Of a DNA stretch of 64,000 nt, positions 1-13,900 are shown piece by piece. Both the position numbers and the translations under genes were made by a program. The notes under the pieces were generated by a model, which made no database searches, was not told the origin of the DNA, and saw only the letters and a program-made list of their open reading frames with translations. Where the stretch lies: the NCBI RefSeq assembly GCF_040807025.1, contig NC_090942.1:62700911-62764910 (forward strand). Direction: 5' to 3'. How positions within the stretch are numbered: position 1 is the first letter of the stretch; every line of letters begins with the position of its first letter. Source of the DNA: Struthio camelus (Eukaryota; Chordata; Aves; Struthioniformes; Struthionidae).

Positions 1-28
1 CTCCTCCTCCTCCTCCTCCTCCTCCTCC
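1..28. repeat. (CTC)n microsatellite in HCFC2 intron 1
   Basis: A run of about nine CTC/GAG triplets opens the window. It lies just inside the first intron of HCFC2 on the minus strand and may extend further left. Confidence 0.9.
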
Positions 29-73
29 ACCGCCCGCAGCGGGCAGCGCCCGCGGCCCCGCCCCCCCCCGCAC

Positions 74-239
74 CCGTGTTGTAGACGTGCAGCTCGTCGG
101 CGATGCCCTCGTTGCCGCCCCCGAAGATGATGACCAGCTCGCGGATGGCGACGGCGCGGTGCCCGTGGCGGGAGCGCGGCACCGGCCCCGTGAACGAAGA
201 CACCCGCCTCCAGCTCAGGCCAGCGGCGGCCGCCGCCAT
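74..239 (-). CDS. HCFC2: HCFC2, first coding exon (partial gene)
   Basis: Host cell factor C2, a nuclear cofactor with an N-terminal kelch beta-propeller that binds transcription factors and histone methyltransferase complexes. The ATG is at 239-237 and the exon encodes 55 residues plus one base. After an Ala/Gly-rich start it reads [20 protein letters not shown], then an [20 protein letters not shown] stretch, the first kelch blade, nearly identical to what I recall of human HCFC2. The exon ends at 74 with a phase 1 GTG donor at 73-71, which agrees with the human protein continuing with Ala. The start is chosen because the only upstream sequence is the GC-rich promoter and because the ATG sits in a YY1-like AAGATGGCGGC site. 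The rest of the gene lies off the left edge. Identity is near certain. Confidence 0.95.
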
Positions 240-242
240 CTT
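232..242 (-). promoter_or_regulatory. YY1-like site overlapping the HCFC2 start codon
   Basis: On the minus strand the sequence is AAGATGGCGGC, the YY1 core, with the ATG being the HCFC2 initiator. This arrangement is common in TATA-less housekeeping promoters where YY1 sits just downstream of the transcription start, so the HCFC2 5' UTR may be very short. Confidence 0.6.
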
Positions 243-930
243 AGCGCCGCTCCCACAATGCACCGCGCGGACGGGACAAGGCCCCCGGGCGGGGGGGAGG
301 GGGAGCGCCTAGGCCGCGGGAGGTGGCCGGGGGTGGGGGGGGGAGCCGCGCCGGGGCGGGTCACGTGACGGCGGGGTGGCGCCCGCGCGCGGGTTTGGGA
401 CGGGGGGGTCGGCGGGCTTGCGCTCAACGGTCGTCGCGTCGCTGTGGGGCATTTCGGGGGGGGGGAGGAGGGGAGCGCGGCCCTCATCTCCCTCCCCTAG
501 CGGCCGGGGTCGGGGGGAGGAGGCGGTGCTCGCGCGGTGCCCCCTTCCCCAAGCGGTGGAGGGGGTTGGCCGAGAGCCGCCGGTGAGGGAGCTGTAGGTG
601 CCGTGGGAGCGGGCACCTGGGAGCCACCTTGTGCTGCGGCCCCGGCCGGGCCGGGCCGGGTCAGGCCGCGTTGAGCCTTGTGTGTCGCAGGCCGCGGCCG
701 CACGGCTCCCGCCCGCTCTCCCCCACCCCGCCCTTGCCGCGGGCAGGAGCCCCCCCCCCCCCCCGGCAGCGGGAGAGCTGCCCGAGCGGCACGTCGCGTG
801 TGGGGCCCCTGGCTGCTCAGGTGCCGCCCAGTGGGTAGGGCACGCGGAAAGTGCTGGCCGTCGTGCGTTCAGGTGCCTCTGGGAAACGTGCCGCTGTTGT
901 ATTTATTTATTGCTAACTTAGCCGTCATAG
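240..930. promoter_or_regulatory. CpG island between HCFC2 and GLT8D2, probable divergent promoter
   Basis: A very GC- and CpG-rich block with G-runs and GC boxes. It holds a perfect GTCACGTGAC palindrome at 360-369 (E-box of the USF/MiT-TFE class). GC content drops sharply after about 900. A consensus donor (CATAG followed by GTAAGG) at 930/931 on the plus strand could end a non-coding first exon of GLT8D2, whose ATG exon begins at an acceptor 4 kb downstream. The HCFC2 promoter role is well supported; the GLT8D2 role is inference. Open frames inside the island are composition artefacts. Confidence 0.65.
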
Positions 931-3900
931 GTAAGGCACGCTGACGGATAGAGCTGGGAAAGAAATGAGCTGTTGGGTAAACGCTGAAGATTGAGGTTAG
1001 AAACCAAGGTAATTGACTGGTTTCAATTTTACAGTGAACGAAGATCTCAATCTGCAGGACAGAGGCTGCTTTCCCCCTCCCCCCCCACACCCCGCATGGT
1101 GAGAGTGTTAAGTGAGAATATAAACACATGAGCTAGAGGGAAATCCAGAGAGGGTGCTGCAGGGTTGCCGGTAATCCAGGGATTACTGCTTGGTGAAACT
1201 CATGGTCCCTACGTTGCAGGCACGTGTGCAACTCGGATCTGTTCGGTATGCACACAGAGATGGAAAGTATGTTGAACAAGAGATGGGTGGCTTTCAGGGA
1301 ACGTGAGCTGGAAGAAAGGAATACGCAAAAGTAACGGTTAATAGCTGTAGCCAGCTAGATGAGGCATATAACTACGTACCTCTCTTTCATGTTTATTCTT
1401 CCTGCGAGCGGTTCTGCAAAAGATCAACTTGCATACTAAATCAGACACATAATAGAGTCTAGGCGTGTTTGAAACGTGGTTGAAAATGCACGTTGTCATT
1501 TCCCAGGAACAGAACAACCACAAAAAAAAAAGCAGTTTTTAAAAGCTTGACAAAATACTCTTCAGAAAATTTTGCAATGTAACACTCAAAATATGAAAAG
1601 GAGTTTAGGATCTAAACTTACTAGTATTCATTTTTAGTACTCGTGAAAGCCTTGTGATAACACAGTATTTTATCACACAGAAGGGAAGGGAGAGAATAGG
1701 AAATAAAAGGAGTGACATATAAAACTGCAAAAGGATTCCAGGAGAGTTTAGGTGGCAAAGTATCTATACGTTCTAGTTACCTTAATCCAAGTTCCCTTCG
1801 AGCCCAGACAAAACCCATGGGTTTAAGTTCTGTAATTTCTCAAGGATTTGGAAATGAGGAAATTCAAGCTGGAACACATGTTCAGAGTTGAATTTTGCAA
1901 GCTTCCCATAGTTTTATATGTGGAAGAACGCTGCAAACAGACAGTGGAAAAACTTTGCCTTTTGGTTTGGACTTAATGCATGTTGTTGTTTGGCACTAAA
2001 ACACTGGTTATCTGTTCCCCTTCACCATAAATAATGACTAGAAACTTAACCTGCAAGCAGGCTGTTGAAGTAACTTCTGGAACAGTTTCTCTTTCCTTCC
2101 CCAACCCCCTTAAGACTTTTTTTTTTTTCTTACGGGATTTGTTTGCAATCTGCTAGATGAAACTCTAAAGCAAGTTTGCCAGATCTAGGGCCGCATCATC
2201 ATTCAGCACATCTGGAAGTGGTTTATGGGCTCTCATTCCTTCAGTGCAGCGTCTGGACTCCGAACTGTTCCTCAGCAGCAGAGAAAGAAAAGAAAACCAG
2301 CACAACTCCAAAGTAAACTTTGAAGAGTTTGAAAAAGGAACTGAATTTTTAAAGCCTTACTGTGCCCAGTAAAGGCCCTTGCACAGGGCACTTTAAAGGA
2401 GGACGATGGGCAAGGAGGCTTTGGCAAGAATGCTTACAGCTGTGGCCTATCTAGGATCCAAGTAAATAGCTCTACAGCTCTTCAGGAGAGAGAAGTCCCG
2501 AATACTGTTCTGCCTTGAAGAGGTAAAAAGACTAATTAAGCAGGAAATATCTGAGCAGTAATGTCACTGTTTCTGAGCTTTCCCTTCTGCAGCTCTCATT
2601 TTGTAACAGGATTTGGCAGCTGAGTTAGGAACTGCCAGGTTCCAGGAACTGATGTCTGAATTCAGGAAAAAATTGGGGGAATACTCGCAGGGGAACAAAT
2701 ATTCTACTCTTCCCCTAAAAATCAATGAGTAATCAATCTGATCTGCTGAGACTTAGGAGCTTTGTAGTTTTGGAACTTAAAAGTTTTGTTTTATGAGAGT
2801 CTTTCTGGGTTTGGATTTTAAATTTTAAATATGGTGTAATTTATGTTGTTTTAATCATTTCTGAGCATATCTTGAAGCTCTGATCAACCAAGTTTCCTCT
2901 TGCAGTGACCCTCAGTTTTACTTGTGGTTATCGTTACAAATTAATTAAAGGCTGTAGGCAGCCCCTCTGAAATAAGTGGAAAATTGTTGTTAGCTTATGT
3001 GAGGTTAGAAGACTACTCCAAGAGTATAAAGGTTTCCGTTGTCTCTTTCGTTAGCTAAATGAGTAAACTTTTTAAACGGGTGAGAAGACGATACTTGTAT
3101 ACTGCACGAGAGAAAGATTTTCAAAACAGAAAGTTCTTTTGACTGATACCCTGATTTCCTATTTATACAAATTAATGCCACAGGAAGACAATGGAATGTA
3201 GATAAGTACTACAGATGTTAGAAGAAGTTCTCTCAAAAGTATTCTCCTTCTCACTGTGATTTAGTCATCTGTTGGGACACTTAAATATATGCAAGTAAGT
3301 GCTTTGTAAACAAAGTCACATCTTAGCTCTGTTATATTTTTGTTATCATTTAACTTTTTAGTCAAAGTAGAGAGTAATTTAGGATGCTCCCTCAATTTCA
3401 GCATTAACCAATGAGACTGAGTCATTTTTTGCGTCTCAGCTTTCAAGAATTCTTTCTGCTCCACTCTTACTGATTCCTTCTCAAGGAATCAGAATACACC
3501 TTATATGTGCATAGAAGGAAACACAGGAAAAAATAGTAGCAATGTACAGCTGCCATAATGGAAGGGTAGACCACACAGTCCTCCCTGCCCCTTCCCCTGG
3601 AAAAAAATGTTTATTTTTTTTTTTTAATCAACTTCTCACAAGTCTTTTTAGATTTTTCCTGCGGTTTCAGTTCAGCTTCTTAGTTTGTTGAAGCTGGTGA
3701 AGGTGACAACGTCAGAGAAATTCTGCTGAAACAAACTGTTCCCAACTGTAAGTTGCCTCCACTGCTGCAGTAGAGAGGCAAGAAAAGGAATTTGCAATAG
3801 AGCCTTCCTCTGCTGGAGGAACACTGAGGAATGTGGACTGGCTAAAGCTGCAAACAGAATTTAACCAGGGAGGTTTGGGGCAAGAGAAGGGCCGTGGTCT

Positions 3901-4926
3901 TGGCTCATGTAAATGAGAACACAGCTGTGGGAGCATTTGCAGCTGGGTCAGTCTGAGAATCCCTTTCTGATCCAAATGTTTGTATGTTCCATCTTCTGTT
4001 CTGTGTTTCTGTTAAAATTATCTTTAAAGATCAGGGAATATGTAGACTGCTAGTATTGATACAGCACAACAGCCGGGTGACCCATTGGTGGCACTTGTGC
4101 AATCAGCTGCATCCTTGATTTTGGAACAAGTTCATAGTCGGGTTTTTTTCCAGGTTTGTGGTACCAAAGAGCAAAAGGGAAATGTTAATGCTTGCTTCCA
4201 GAATTCAGGTAAATGTTGTGGTTTTCCAAAGTTCTGTATTTTAGGGATTATGTTCTTTCCTCTAAGGCATAAAGTCCCAGTCACTCTAAGGCCTTGTTTA
4301 GAAGTGCAGTTGTAGAGAAGGTTACCTAGTTTTCATCAGCATCACAAATAACGTGCCTAAATACTAGCCGCTTTACACAAACTCTCCTCTTACGGCTTCT
4401 ATTATTGGAAGGAGGCTGCTGTTAGAAAATCTTTTCACTCTTGCTCTGTCATTTTCTCACAGCCTGAAAGACACTGCTGTAATGTGGGATTCTCATATGT
4501 TTGAACATCCCAGCATATGAGATGTAGTATTTGTGATTGTTTTTATGGTTTAGGGAGATCAGAGATAAATGTAAACATAATAAAATACCCACAGAGGCGT
4601 TTTGTAAATATTTCTTTGTACATTGTTTTAAAATGTGTTTAAAAAAATCTTAGTTATTACTGATGTAGATGATTTTACTGAATTTATTAAAAAGCTGTTC
4701 ATTTCAACCTATTGAGTAGTTTAAGTTGAAATATATAACGGCTGTGGTCTGGAATATTAGAGTTATTTGTTCCAAGAAAACTATTTACAAAGATAGAGCT
4801 CAGTTTTACCAGGTCAACAGTAAAATTTGCTTAGACAAAACCATGTCCCGAAAATAATTAACTAGTACTCACTGCTGATATTCATAATTTTTCTCTCTTC
4901 CCCCTACCCTTTTTCTTTTTACCATA
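931..4926. other. Non-coding stretch, probable first intron of GLT8D2
   Basis: About 4 kb of AT-rich sequence with no open frame that looks like a conserved protein and no RNA gene that I can recognise. It contains short poly-T and poly-A runs only. If the donor at 930 is used, all of it is GLT8D2 intron 1. Confidence 0.5.
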
Positions 4927-4952
4927 GATCACAGTTCTTTCCAAAAGAACCC

Positions 4953-7900
4953 ATGGCTCTTTTAAAGAAAAGTAAGAAAGACTAAAAACATTTCAAATAC
5001 TGATTGGGCTTGTGTATGTTTGCAACAGGACATAGATATTCTATGCAATTTCTCTTAAAGCTTCTGTAATAGTTGCATGCACGTTTATAGCTCTAGTTCT
5101 GCAAAATTATGTTTAAGTATACCATTAAGCCTTTTCCTATTAACCAGATCAGGTAAGTATGGGCTATGAGCCCATATAAAGCTTAAGAGCATTCACTGCT
5201 TTACTGCATGAGGCATATGGATGGACGTTTGCTTTGTTGGCTAACACCTCAGTTTCAGTTATTACTGACTGGTTCCTTAGTGTTGTTATCACTCTGAGGG
5301 GGAACGTTTGCTCCATAACTTCCGTTCAGTAGTGTCACAAAAGCCTTACCTTCCACTTGACGTGATTGTCTATCCCTGTATCTACATAACAGCATCCTGA
5401 AATTTCCCTCCAAGAGTGCAGTTAACTACCAGTTTCGCATGGGGTTGTGCCTAAGAGTGCTGAACTTGGTGGTTTTCGCAGAATTCTACTGCGAGTTAAT
5501 ACTGTTGACGCTCACAGTTAAGATGTAGCCCAAAGGAATTTGGTGTTCCCCTCAGCTGTCAGGATCAGTGACTGAAAATGGGCCAGTGTGTGCCTTTGGT
5601 TCCACACCCAGATCTTCACTGACATTAATGCCTGGCTCCTCAGCTGGTTCACATCAGTGTAGGTTCAGTCATGCACACGTACCAATTTCAATTTATTCTC
5701 ATGCCCATGTCTGGCTAATTGGCCCTTTTGAGTCAAGTAGTTCAAAACTTTGTCCCTTTGTTCTTTTGCACGCTTTAAATGTGTTTATGATGGTATAAAA
5801 GTAACAAAGTAGTCAGAACCGAAGCACTAAAGTAACTGATGGCAGTGGTAATGTATTCCTTACCTGTCGTACTCTCTGAGCTGTCCTGGTGCATACTCAA
5901 GGTTACCCTAAGCTTGGACGGGATGGTCTGGTAGGGACTTGAAATTGTAATATACAGTAAGGTCTTTCCTTTCTGCATGTTTTGATTTTGCTATTTAAAG
6001 CATTTATGTCAAAATAGGTATGTGTTTTCAAATATTTTGGAACATACTTACTTTCAGTGGCATGCTGGGTTTATTTTTGTAGTTCTTTTAAAGTTTTCCT
6101 CAAATACATGTTGAAGATCTGAATGTTGAAATCACCCACGTTTTTTTTAGTGTTTGAAGATTTATCAAGGAATTGTGGGAGTCAGAGAAGGCTAGGTAAA
6201 AATAATTCTTGAAGTCCCATGGTGATAAACAGGCAACAAAGTAGCCAAGAAAAGAAAGTTCCACACCCCTAAGAATATTCACAAACATGTAGATTCCCTG
6301 GTATGGATAGCTCTTCTGTATTGGGTGATTAGTGATTTTAGCAAGCAAATGATCCATGAAAATTAGATAGAAATAATTGCAGCGGGGGAGAGATACTGTT
6401 ATGTTTCTAAGTATACCTTACAAAGGTTGTACATTTTTTGAGTTTGATCAAATAGCAAGAGAAAGGAGGATTTGATAAATGCAGTAAATACAGAATATGG
6501 TATGTACTGGCTGCATGCTTATAAAAATACAGGTATTTGGGCAGTTAGTACTCGGCTTTTATACAGATTGTTAATAAATTCTCCCTTTGTTTCAGTTAAC
6601 CAGATCTTACTGTTACTTCTTGTTTTAACTGTGTGCGCCATTCTGTATAATAAAGTTCACAAAGTGCCGTCTTCAATAAAGAACGAAGCAGGTAAATGAA
6701 TTCTGTTTCATTTATGTTCTTGTGCTTGTTGCTTCGTTTGAGCCGTGGTTTTTCTTAAGAATTCATGTTTGCCCAACAGTAGCTGTTGCGTATGGACTGG
6801 GATGCAGAACTTTTTGCTTCCAAATTCCTTGGTTAGAGTATTAGGAGATCCATAGTCACGACTAAGAAGTGCCATTCTGATTCAAGTTTTTATTCAGCTG
6901 TCACTGACGTAAATGTAAGCTGTGTAGAGCCTTATTTGTGCTGAACGCTAACGGAGTTTCCAAGTGATAACAAAAATTGATCAGAACTTGCCCCTTTGGG
7001 ATTACGATCGGCCTCCCAGGTCATTTCAGATAGATCATCAAGCCTCAACGTAATCTACAGCAGAAGGTTTTGGCTGGAATATTTATAGTAACAGAAACCT
7101 CTTAGAGTTGATACAGTTGGACTAGTATGGAATGTTGCGTTAATAGCTTATTCAAGATAAACAAAATGTTGATATAAACAATTTTTATTCCATTATAGTT
7201 TTGTTATGGCTTTTAGGAGATTAACGGTCATGCTTCAACCAGTATAGATCTATCCCTGTAAGTTCTGTACTTTGATCATTGTTAGGGGGAAAAAATCTTT
7301 CTTAGCATTGCTGTGAACTGTTACCAGTACTGTTTCTAGAGATTTTTTTTTCCTTTTTACCACTAGCAGCATCCTGCTAGTACAAAATTTTGTACATTCC
7401 TTTCTGGCCTGCTTCCCAAAGAAGTGAAGCTCATGCAGTTGCGCTGTGTTCTCTGCTTGCTTCTTTCCCTTGATGGTTTGGGAGCCTGTTGTCCAGTTTG
7501 AACTAGATTTAACTGAGAAGTAGAATTCTTAAAGGTGTTGAAACTCCTACTCCTATTCATTTGTTGTGAATAAGCAGCTACATGAAGGACAGACTGAATT
7601 GTCACCCCTGCAGAGGAAAAGATGCAGAGAGCTCAGTTGTTATATGTTCTGTTTGGAGGCATTCCAGTCAACCTGCATGTAGTTCTGGATTAGCTACAGC
7701 TCATGCTGTGTGTCTTTCCAGATGGGGATACGTACTGGATGTGGTAAGGAAATAGGGTGATTGTGATATGATTCCACGGCTTATGGAACTTCATACTCAT
7801 TCCTGTGAGCCAGATTCATATATTGTATAAAAAGATGCTTGATTCTCTATAATAATGTATAGTTTTGTTACTTATAGCCGATTTGGAGAGTCCTGAGGAA

Positions 7901-10900
7901 ATGGAAGAAGAAATTCCAGTCGTAATCTGCGCTGCTGCAGGTAGAATGGGCGCCGCTATAGCAGCGATCAGTAGCATCTACAGCAACACCGAGGCAAATG
8001 TTTTGTTCTATGTAGTTGGGTTGAAGAATACCATCCCGCATATTCGGTATATACCAATGTTATCTCCTTAGGCTGTTGTTCTCCTTAGCATAGGCATACA
8101 GACTTGAGAGGACTTTTCAGGAAAGCAGTTCTCCCTCTTGTTTAAGTAGAGGTATTGATAGCCCTCCCCAGGGTCCCCTATATGTAGGAAAAGGAACCTT
8201 TTTGCCCTACTCAAGGCCCTAACTAGTGTACAGGGGCATGAAATAGCCAGACCATGGCCATACCTGTGTGTCTCTGCCGTCAGTAGTTCAGCTGCAGAAC
8301 AGAAAGCCTGTAGTAAGATGATGGTGTATACAAGCTTTTTTTTGGTCACAGTCCTGCTTTGCAGCTCTGCACTTATCCCTCACCTGGGGCTGTGCCTTAA
8401 TCTTAGGAGCAGAAAAGCCTGCTGCCTAAAGCTGATCCCAGGGAAGAGGAAGTGGTAAAAGTTATAAATAGAGGCCCAAAGTAGCTCATAACGAAAACAT
8501 CTTTGAAGGGTAGAATTTGCAAATATTGTCTAAAAGAGGGTGAATGAGAGAAGGAAGGTGTGAATCAAAATGAAAGCAGAGAGTCTGGCTTCCTGAGGAG
8601 TTCTCACCTCTGACTTACTGCACTTATATAGGCCTCGTACCCATGGTTTCAGTGTCAAAATGAAAAGATGTAGTGAGTGGGGTTCCACAGGGAGCTTTTC
8701 CAGTCTACTTCATTAATAACCCAGATAACAGAGTGGAGAATATACTCAATGAATCTGCAGGTGGCACGAAGCTGGGAGAGAATGCAACTATACTGAAGAA
8801 CAGGATAAGAGCTGAAAACAAACTACTCATGATGACTTCGAAAAATGAGCTGAAAAACGTGATGAAATTCAGTAGGGATAAAGCCAAGGCAATAACTGTA
8901 GGTAGGAATAGCTGATTGAATTGGCTCAGGGTTGAGTGAGTTGAGTAACAGTTCTTTGGAAAACTATGGAATTATAACTGTGGGATTACAGAACTGACTA
9001 CACTGATGCAAAAAAAAAAAGGCAAGCAGCATAGTGGGATATACGTGTGAATGTGTAGCTGAGGAAATTTCCAATCTTCTTGATATGATTAGCACATCAA
9101 CAAAAGCGTGGCATTTAGTTTGGTGTGTCTTACTTCAGGAAAGATTTAGAAGAGAGGATAGAGGAGAGCAACAAACGATGTGAAGAAATCTGTTAAAAAT
9201 TTTTGAAAGAATTTTTTTTTTTTTTTTAGTCAAAGGAAATAAAGTTTAGAGGTGATGTGGCAATCATCTTCAAGGATGTAAAAATCTGTGCAAAAGGGAG
9301 AAAACTTCTCTGTACAGCAGATAGGATAAGAAGAAAATGATCTTGAGTTGTAGCAAGAAAGGTTAAGAAAATAGTATTTAATGTTAGGGGTGGTGAAGGA
9401 TGGGTTCTTTGGGCAACATGTGGAGTCTCTGTTTTGGGCAGTTTTTTTGAAGAACAGGTTAAACTGTTAAACAGGTTACATGGCTGTGTTCAATAGCTGT
9501 AGACATAATTGATTCTGTTTTGGGGTAGGATAGATCAAGTGAGCTTCCAAGGTCGCTTATTCTCCTATGAGTCCATGAATTTAAGACTAGAAGTACTTGC
9601 CACACTCTAATGTTCTTTCTTCGCTTCTTTTCCGTCACAGAAAATGGATTGAAAATTCTAAATTGAAGGAAATAAAATTTAAGGTCGTGGAATTCAACCC
9701 TATGGTGCTAAAAGGAAAAATCAGACAAGATGCATCGCGCCCTGAGCTACTGCAGCCTGTGAGTAAGCAAAGACCGTATAACAATTTTACAAGGTTTTAA
9801 TGCTCATTACAGGCTTTAAAACATCCTAGAACTCTGTTCCATCGTAGAGGAGAGGTATGACCCCAGAGAAGCAATATCAGTTCTAAATGCTGAGCTCTGA
9901 CTGAAAAAGGAAAAGTACACTGTAACAAACTCCTTGCAACTTGTCTATCTTGTTGGGACCTCATCCGTTTGGTGGCGTAAACCTGGTGTTTTAAATGTAT
10001 TGTAACTTTAAGAGTATGTTCACAGTTTATCAGAGGAAAGATCTGATGATGTTCTTTGTGCCTTCATCATGCTGAGCGGGCTGCGTTCTGCTGATCTCTA
10101 CGCTTAATTCAGAGGCTAAAGACTGATCTAAATATTATTGGCCATCTGTAACCACAGTGGACTGATAGAATCAAGGGCTTCCAGCATTCAAGAAAGCTGC
10201 AGTAGAGAACAGAAATAGGCAAATCACATGTTAGAAATTATTAGGAAAGGAACTGATAACCAGAGAACTTCATTATGCCGCAATATAAATCCACGGTTTG
10301 CCCCTGCCCTGGACACTATGTGCAGTTTTAGTCTCCTTACCTCATAAGGAGATAGTAGCCCTGGAAAACACTCAGATACGTTAAGAAAGTTCACGTCTAT
10401 CACTCTTTTCTGAACTTCTACATATTACATATATGGAAAATATTCCGTACAAGGAATGACTGAGTGGGTTAAAGCTTTTCAGTCGGGAAATGTGATTCTG
10501 AGCACAGAAAATAAGAGATCTACAAAACTGAATGACATGGATTTGTGAATAGTGGATGACTGCTCGCTGTCTCTTCCAATAAAAGAACTAACAGTCGTTA
10601 AATTAAATTAGTAGGAGTTACGGTCAGAACAATCAAGACATGTTGCATGTTTTTCATGCAATGAGTGCTAAACCGGTAGAGCTCCTTGCTGAAAGATCTT
10701 GTGAGTGTAAAGAATGTACATGGATTCAGTGAGGACTGAGATTTTTATTCAGTCAGACCACATCTGTTTCAAGAAATCCCATGAGCTGAAAATAGCTAAA
10801 AACTAGAAGAGTGTTATGAAGCAACTGTTCTCTATGCTTCCTCTGTTCTTAATTTTCTCTGAGCATGCGCTAAGGACCGCTGCTGAAGACAGGTGCTGGG

Positions 10901-13900
10901 TAAAATGGTCTGAATCAGTATGGCTGCTTTTATGTTCTTAGTCCTTTTTCCCTCTGCTGTATTCTTTAATGCTATTGCGGATATTGCTATTCTGCCTCTG
11001 TGCCACCAGTCAAATCCTTCCTCTAGAGTGGAAGGATTACGGGGTTCATTTTGAAGTATTTTGTATCAAGTATGTTGCAAAAAGCAATTGTGTTGGTTAG
11101 GGTCACAGCAAATAAAATAGGGAATAATAACGGGGTCAAGATACTGGTAAAACTGTGGAGGGAGGAAGCAAATGATAGCTGACTAGCGCTCAATGAAGCG
11201 AGAAACCAAAACTGTGTGTTCACAGAGTGACGGAAGCTTGAGACTACTGCATTAAACTGCTTTATCGTTTAGTCCTTACCTTTTTTCTTTTCTTCTTTTT
11301 TTTTTTTTTTTTTTTGCTTCATAGCTGAACTTTGTCCGATTTTATCTTCCCTTGCTTATCCAGAAACATGAGAAAGTCATATACTTGGATGATGATGTCA
11401 TTGTGCAAGGTAAGATGTCATCCAAAAAACAGTTTCCAGCAGAATTAAAATAAAAGTTAAGCAGTTTACAGTCACCTGGCAATATGACACTGAAGAAATT
11501 GCTAGGAGCATTGCACTCTAGAGAGCTACGAATTATCTGTTTGTTTGTTTAAAGGAAAGTCTGAAGGAACATTTTCTCCCCAAATATCTTTAATCTTGAT
11601 CAAAAGGGCTTGTAGGGGTTTTCATTTTAATTGAATTTGGTCAAATGCTGAGAGAGATAATACAATGGTTATTGTTAAATGCATGACTTTGGCTTTCCTG
11701 TTAGTATTTGAACTGCTGCAAATGTTAGTAGTGCCTTATCCAGAAGAGCTTGAGAGCAAGAGGAGTTTCCTCAAATAAGCGAGTTAACATTCTGAATCCG
11801 GAAGGTGTGAGTTTGAGCATCCTCAGCTCAGGCTCCATAGCAGCTCGCAGAATTCCGGTCAAAGATTTCAGCGTTCCCCCTGCAAGTGAGAGCAGTCAGA
11901 AGACATTCAAATCCTGAAAAATCTTTTTGTTTCCATGGAAAGAAATCTAATTAGAGGCACAGTAATTTTTTAAAGATGAATATCTTTCTTTCTTCCCCTT
12001 CCCCCCGCCAGCTTCCTTTCTATTTCTCTGGAGAGCTGTTGTCTTCCCTTGATTTATCATTTTTCTTTACTTTGACTCACTCCTGTTTTGCTGTTACTTT
12101 TATAACAACTTTTAACCATGGCAAACAAAACCTTTTGACATATGCTTGTTAAAGTGAGATTCCAATGAAAATTTGCTTTGATAAGGAATGAGGATAAGTA
12201 CAATAAACATTTTGGCCTCAATCAGTCTTTACTTAAGAACATTAGGATCAATGAAATTACACTGGAGGAAAGTTTAATTCTGTTCTCCACTACTTCTCTG
12301 CAGCTTTCCATAGTTTCTTCTCTTTAGTGGCAGATTTCAGAACATCTGTACTTATAGGGGCTGCTGTTATCAGCTTTCTGAAATGTGATTAATCTGCTGT
12401 GCCTTGTCTTATTTTCGTTTGCAATAAACTTCATAATACAGTTACTTCAACATTAAGTTTTTGAGGAAGAATAAAATGGCTTTCACTTACACCTATATGT
12501 TTCTAGTGGTCACCTTGGCTTTTTGTCTGTGTTATTCTGTCTGTCAGCAATGGGTAACAGCAACATTTAACTCTTATTTAAAAAAAAAAAAAAGTCCTTA
12601 AAGTCTTTACTTACGCTGTGATTTCACAAACACTTTAAGCTCACCCCCAGCATCCCTCCTCCTCCTGCAAAGGCATTCACCAGAAACGTGATTGCTTTTT
12701 GCTCCGGGTTAGTTCCCGGGTAGGATTCAAATCGGCATTTCAGCAGAAAAGCAGCGGGTGGCTGGGAGCAGAGAGCAGGTAGGGCGCTCTCTTTCAGTGG
12801 GGCTGTCAGCTTCTGCCGGTTAATAGCGTTTGTGGAACCACGGGCGAAAGGTGCGCTTTCACATTGCTGCTAAGGGCCGGCTGCTGCCAATGGAAGTGGT
12901 CTCTCCCGTCCCCAGGCAGCTCCTGTTACTTCTCTTGTGTTGTATCTAGCAGTTGTGCAGCTGCAGAATAAAGCTGATACAGCTGGTTGACCTGGCAGAA
13001 AACTAGCTGTGCAAAACAAACAAACAAAAAACTAAAAAAAACTTTTTTTTTTTTTCCTCCCTCTTTGCTTCGGCCAGCTTAACTAATCTCACCCTTGGGC
13101 CACGCAACCACAGGGCCCAGCAAAAGGGAACGAAGCTGGGCGTAGGGGGATAGAGGGAGGTAGCCTCTGTTTTGGCAGTGGCTCCCCATGTCTTAACTGT
13201 AACGCAAGACTGCTCTCTGTCAGATGCTGGTGGAAGTGAACGGGAGTTTTGACAGAGTAAGGACTGCATGTGGTTTTCAGATTTTAAGTCTGGGACTATT
13301 TATTTTTCCAGTCAATTGCTTTTTTTGCAAAGCAGTGAGAATTAAACATACTGAATCCCAGAACTGTTGTTTGATTTTTTTTTTTTTCCCTTTTCTTGTA
13401 ATTTATATTTTGCAAAGCAGAAGTTGCTTAGGATCAGGAGGAAATGCCTATTAAGGCATGTCAATTCTTGAACTATAAATAAGTGTCCCATTAATTCAAA
13501 TTCTGTTTCTTGGCGGGGACATGAATCCTATCCCAAGTTTTTCAGCCAGCTGGCGAGTGGATGATTAAATATTCTCTGCTTATTTCAGGAATAGCATTTC
13601 CAGTATTTGCAGTATGGGAAATGTTTCCAGTTGCTAGTCCTATATTGAGGTTTTCTAGAGATAGCAGCTTTACTTTGTTGTGGCCTAGCTACGGGAGTGC
13701 TCAGCTCATGCTGATGGGCCGTACCTAGCCTTCTAAGATAATGAATCTTGCCTGTGACCCACGGCCAGCAGCAAGGCGGGGAAGAGCAACGATCATGGCT
13801 GCAGACTCCCTTAATTGCTGTGGCAGCACGGTGGCAGCGCTGTACTTCCCACATACCCAGAAATGTTCTGTCACTTCAGAGGAATGTGTCAGTCCGATGA

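Noticed and set aside
87-944. Several open frames in the left CpG island
   Set aside because: They are shadows of HCFC2 exon 1 or Arg/Pro/Gly-rich artefacts without conserved motifs.
8673-8915. 80-codon plus-strand open frame as a gene
   Set aside because: It is a remnant of a LINE reverse transcriptase (SGVPQG motif) within a GLT8D2 intron.
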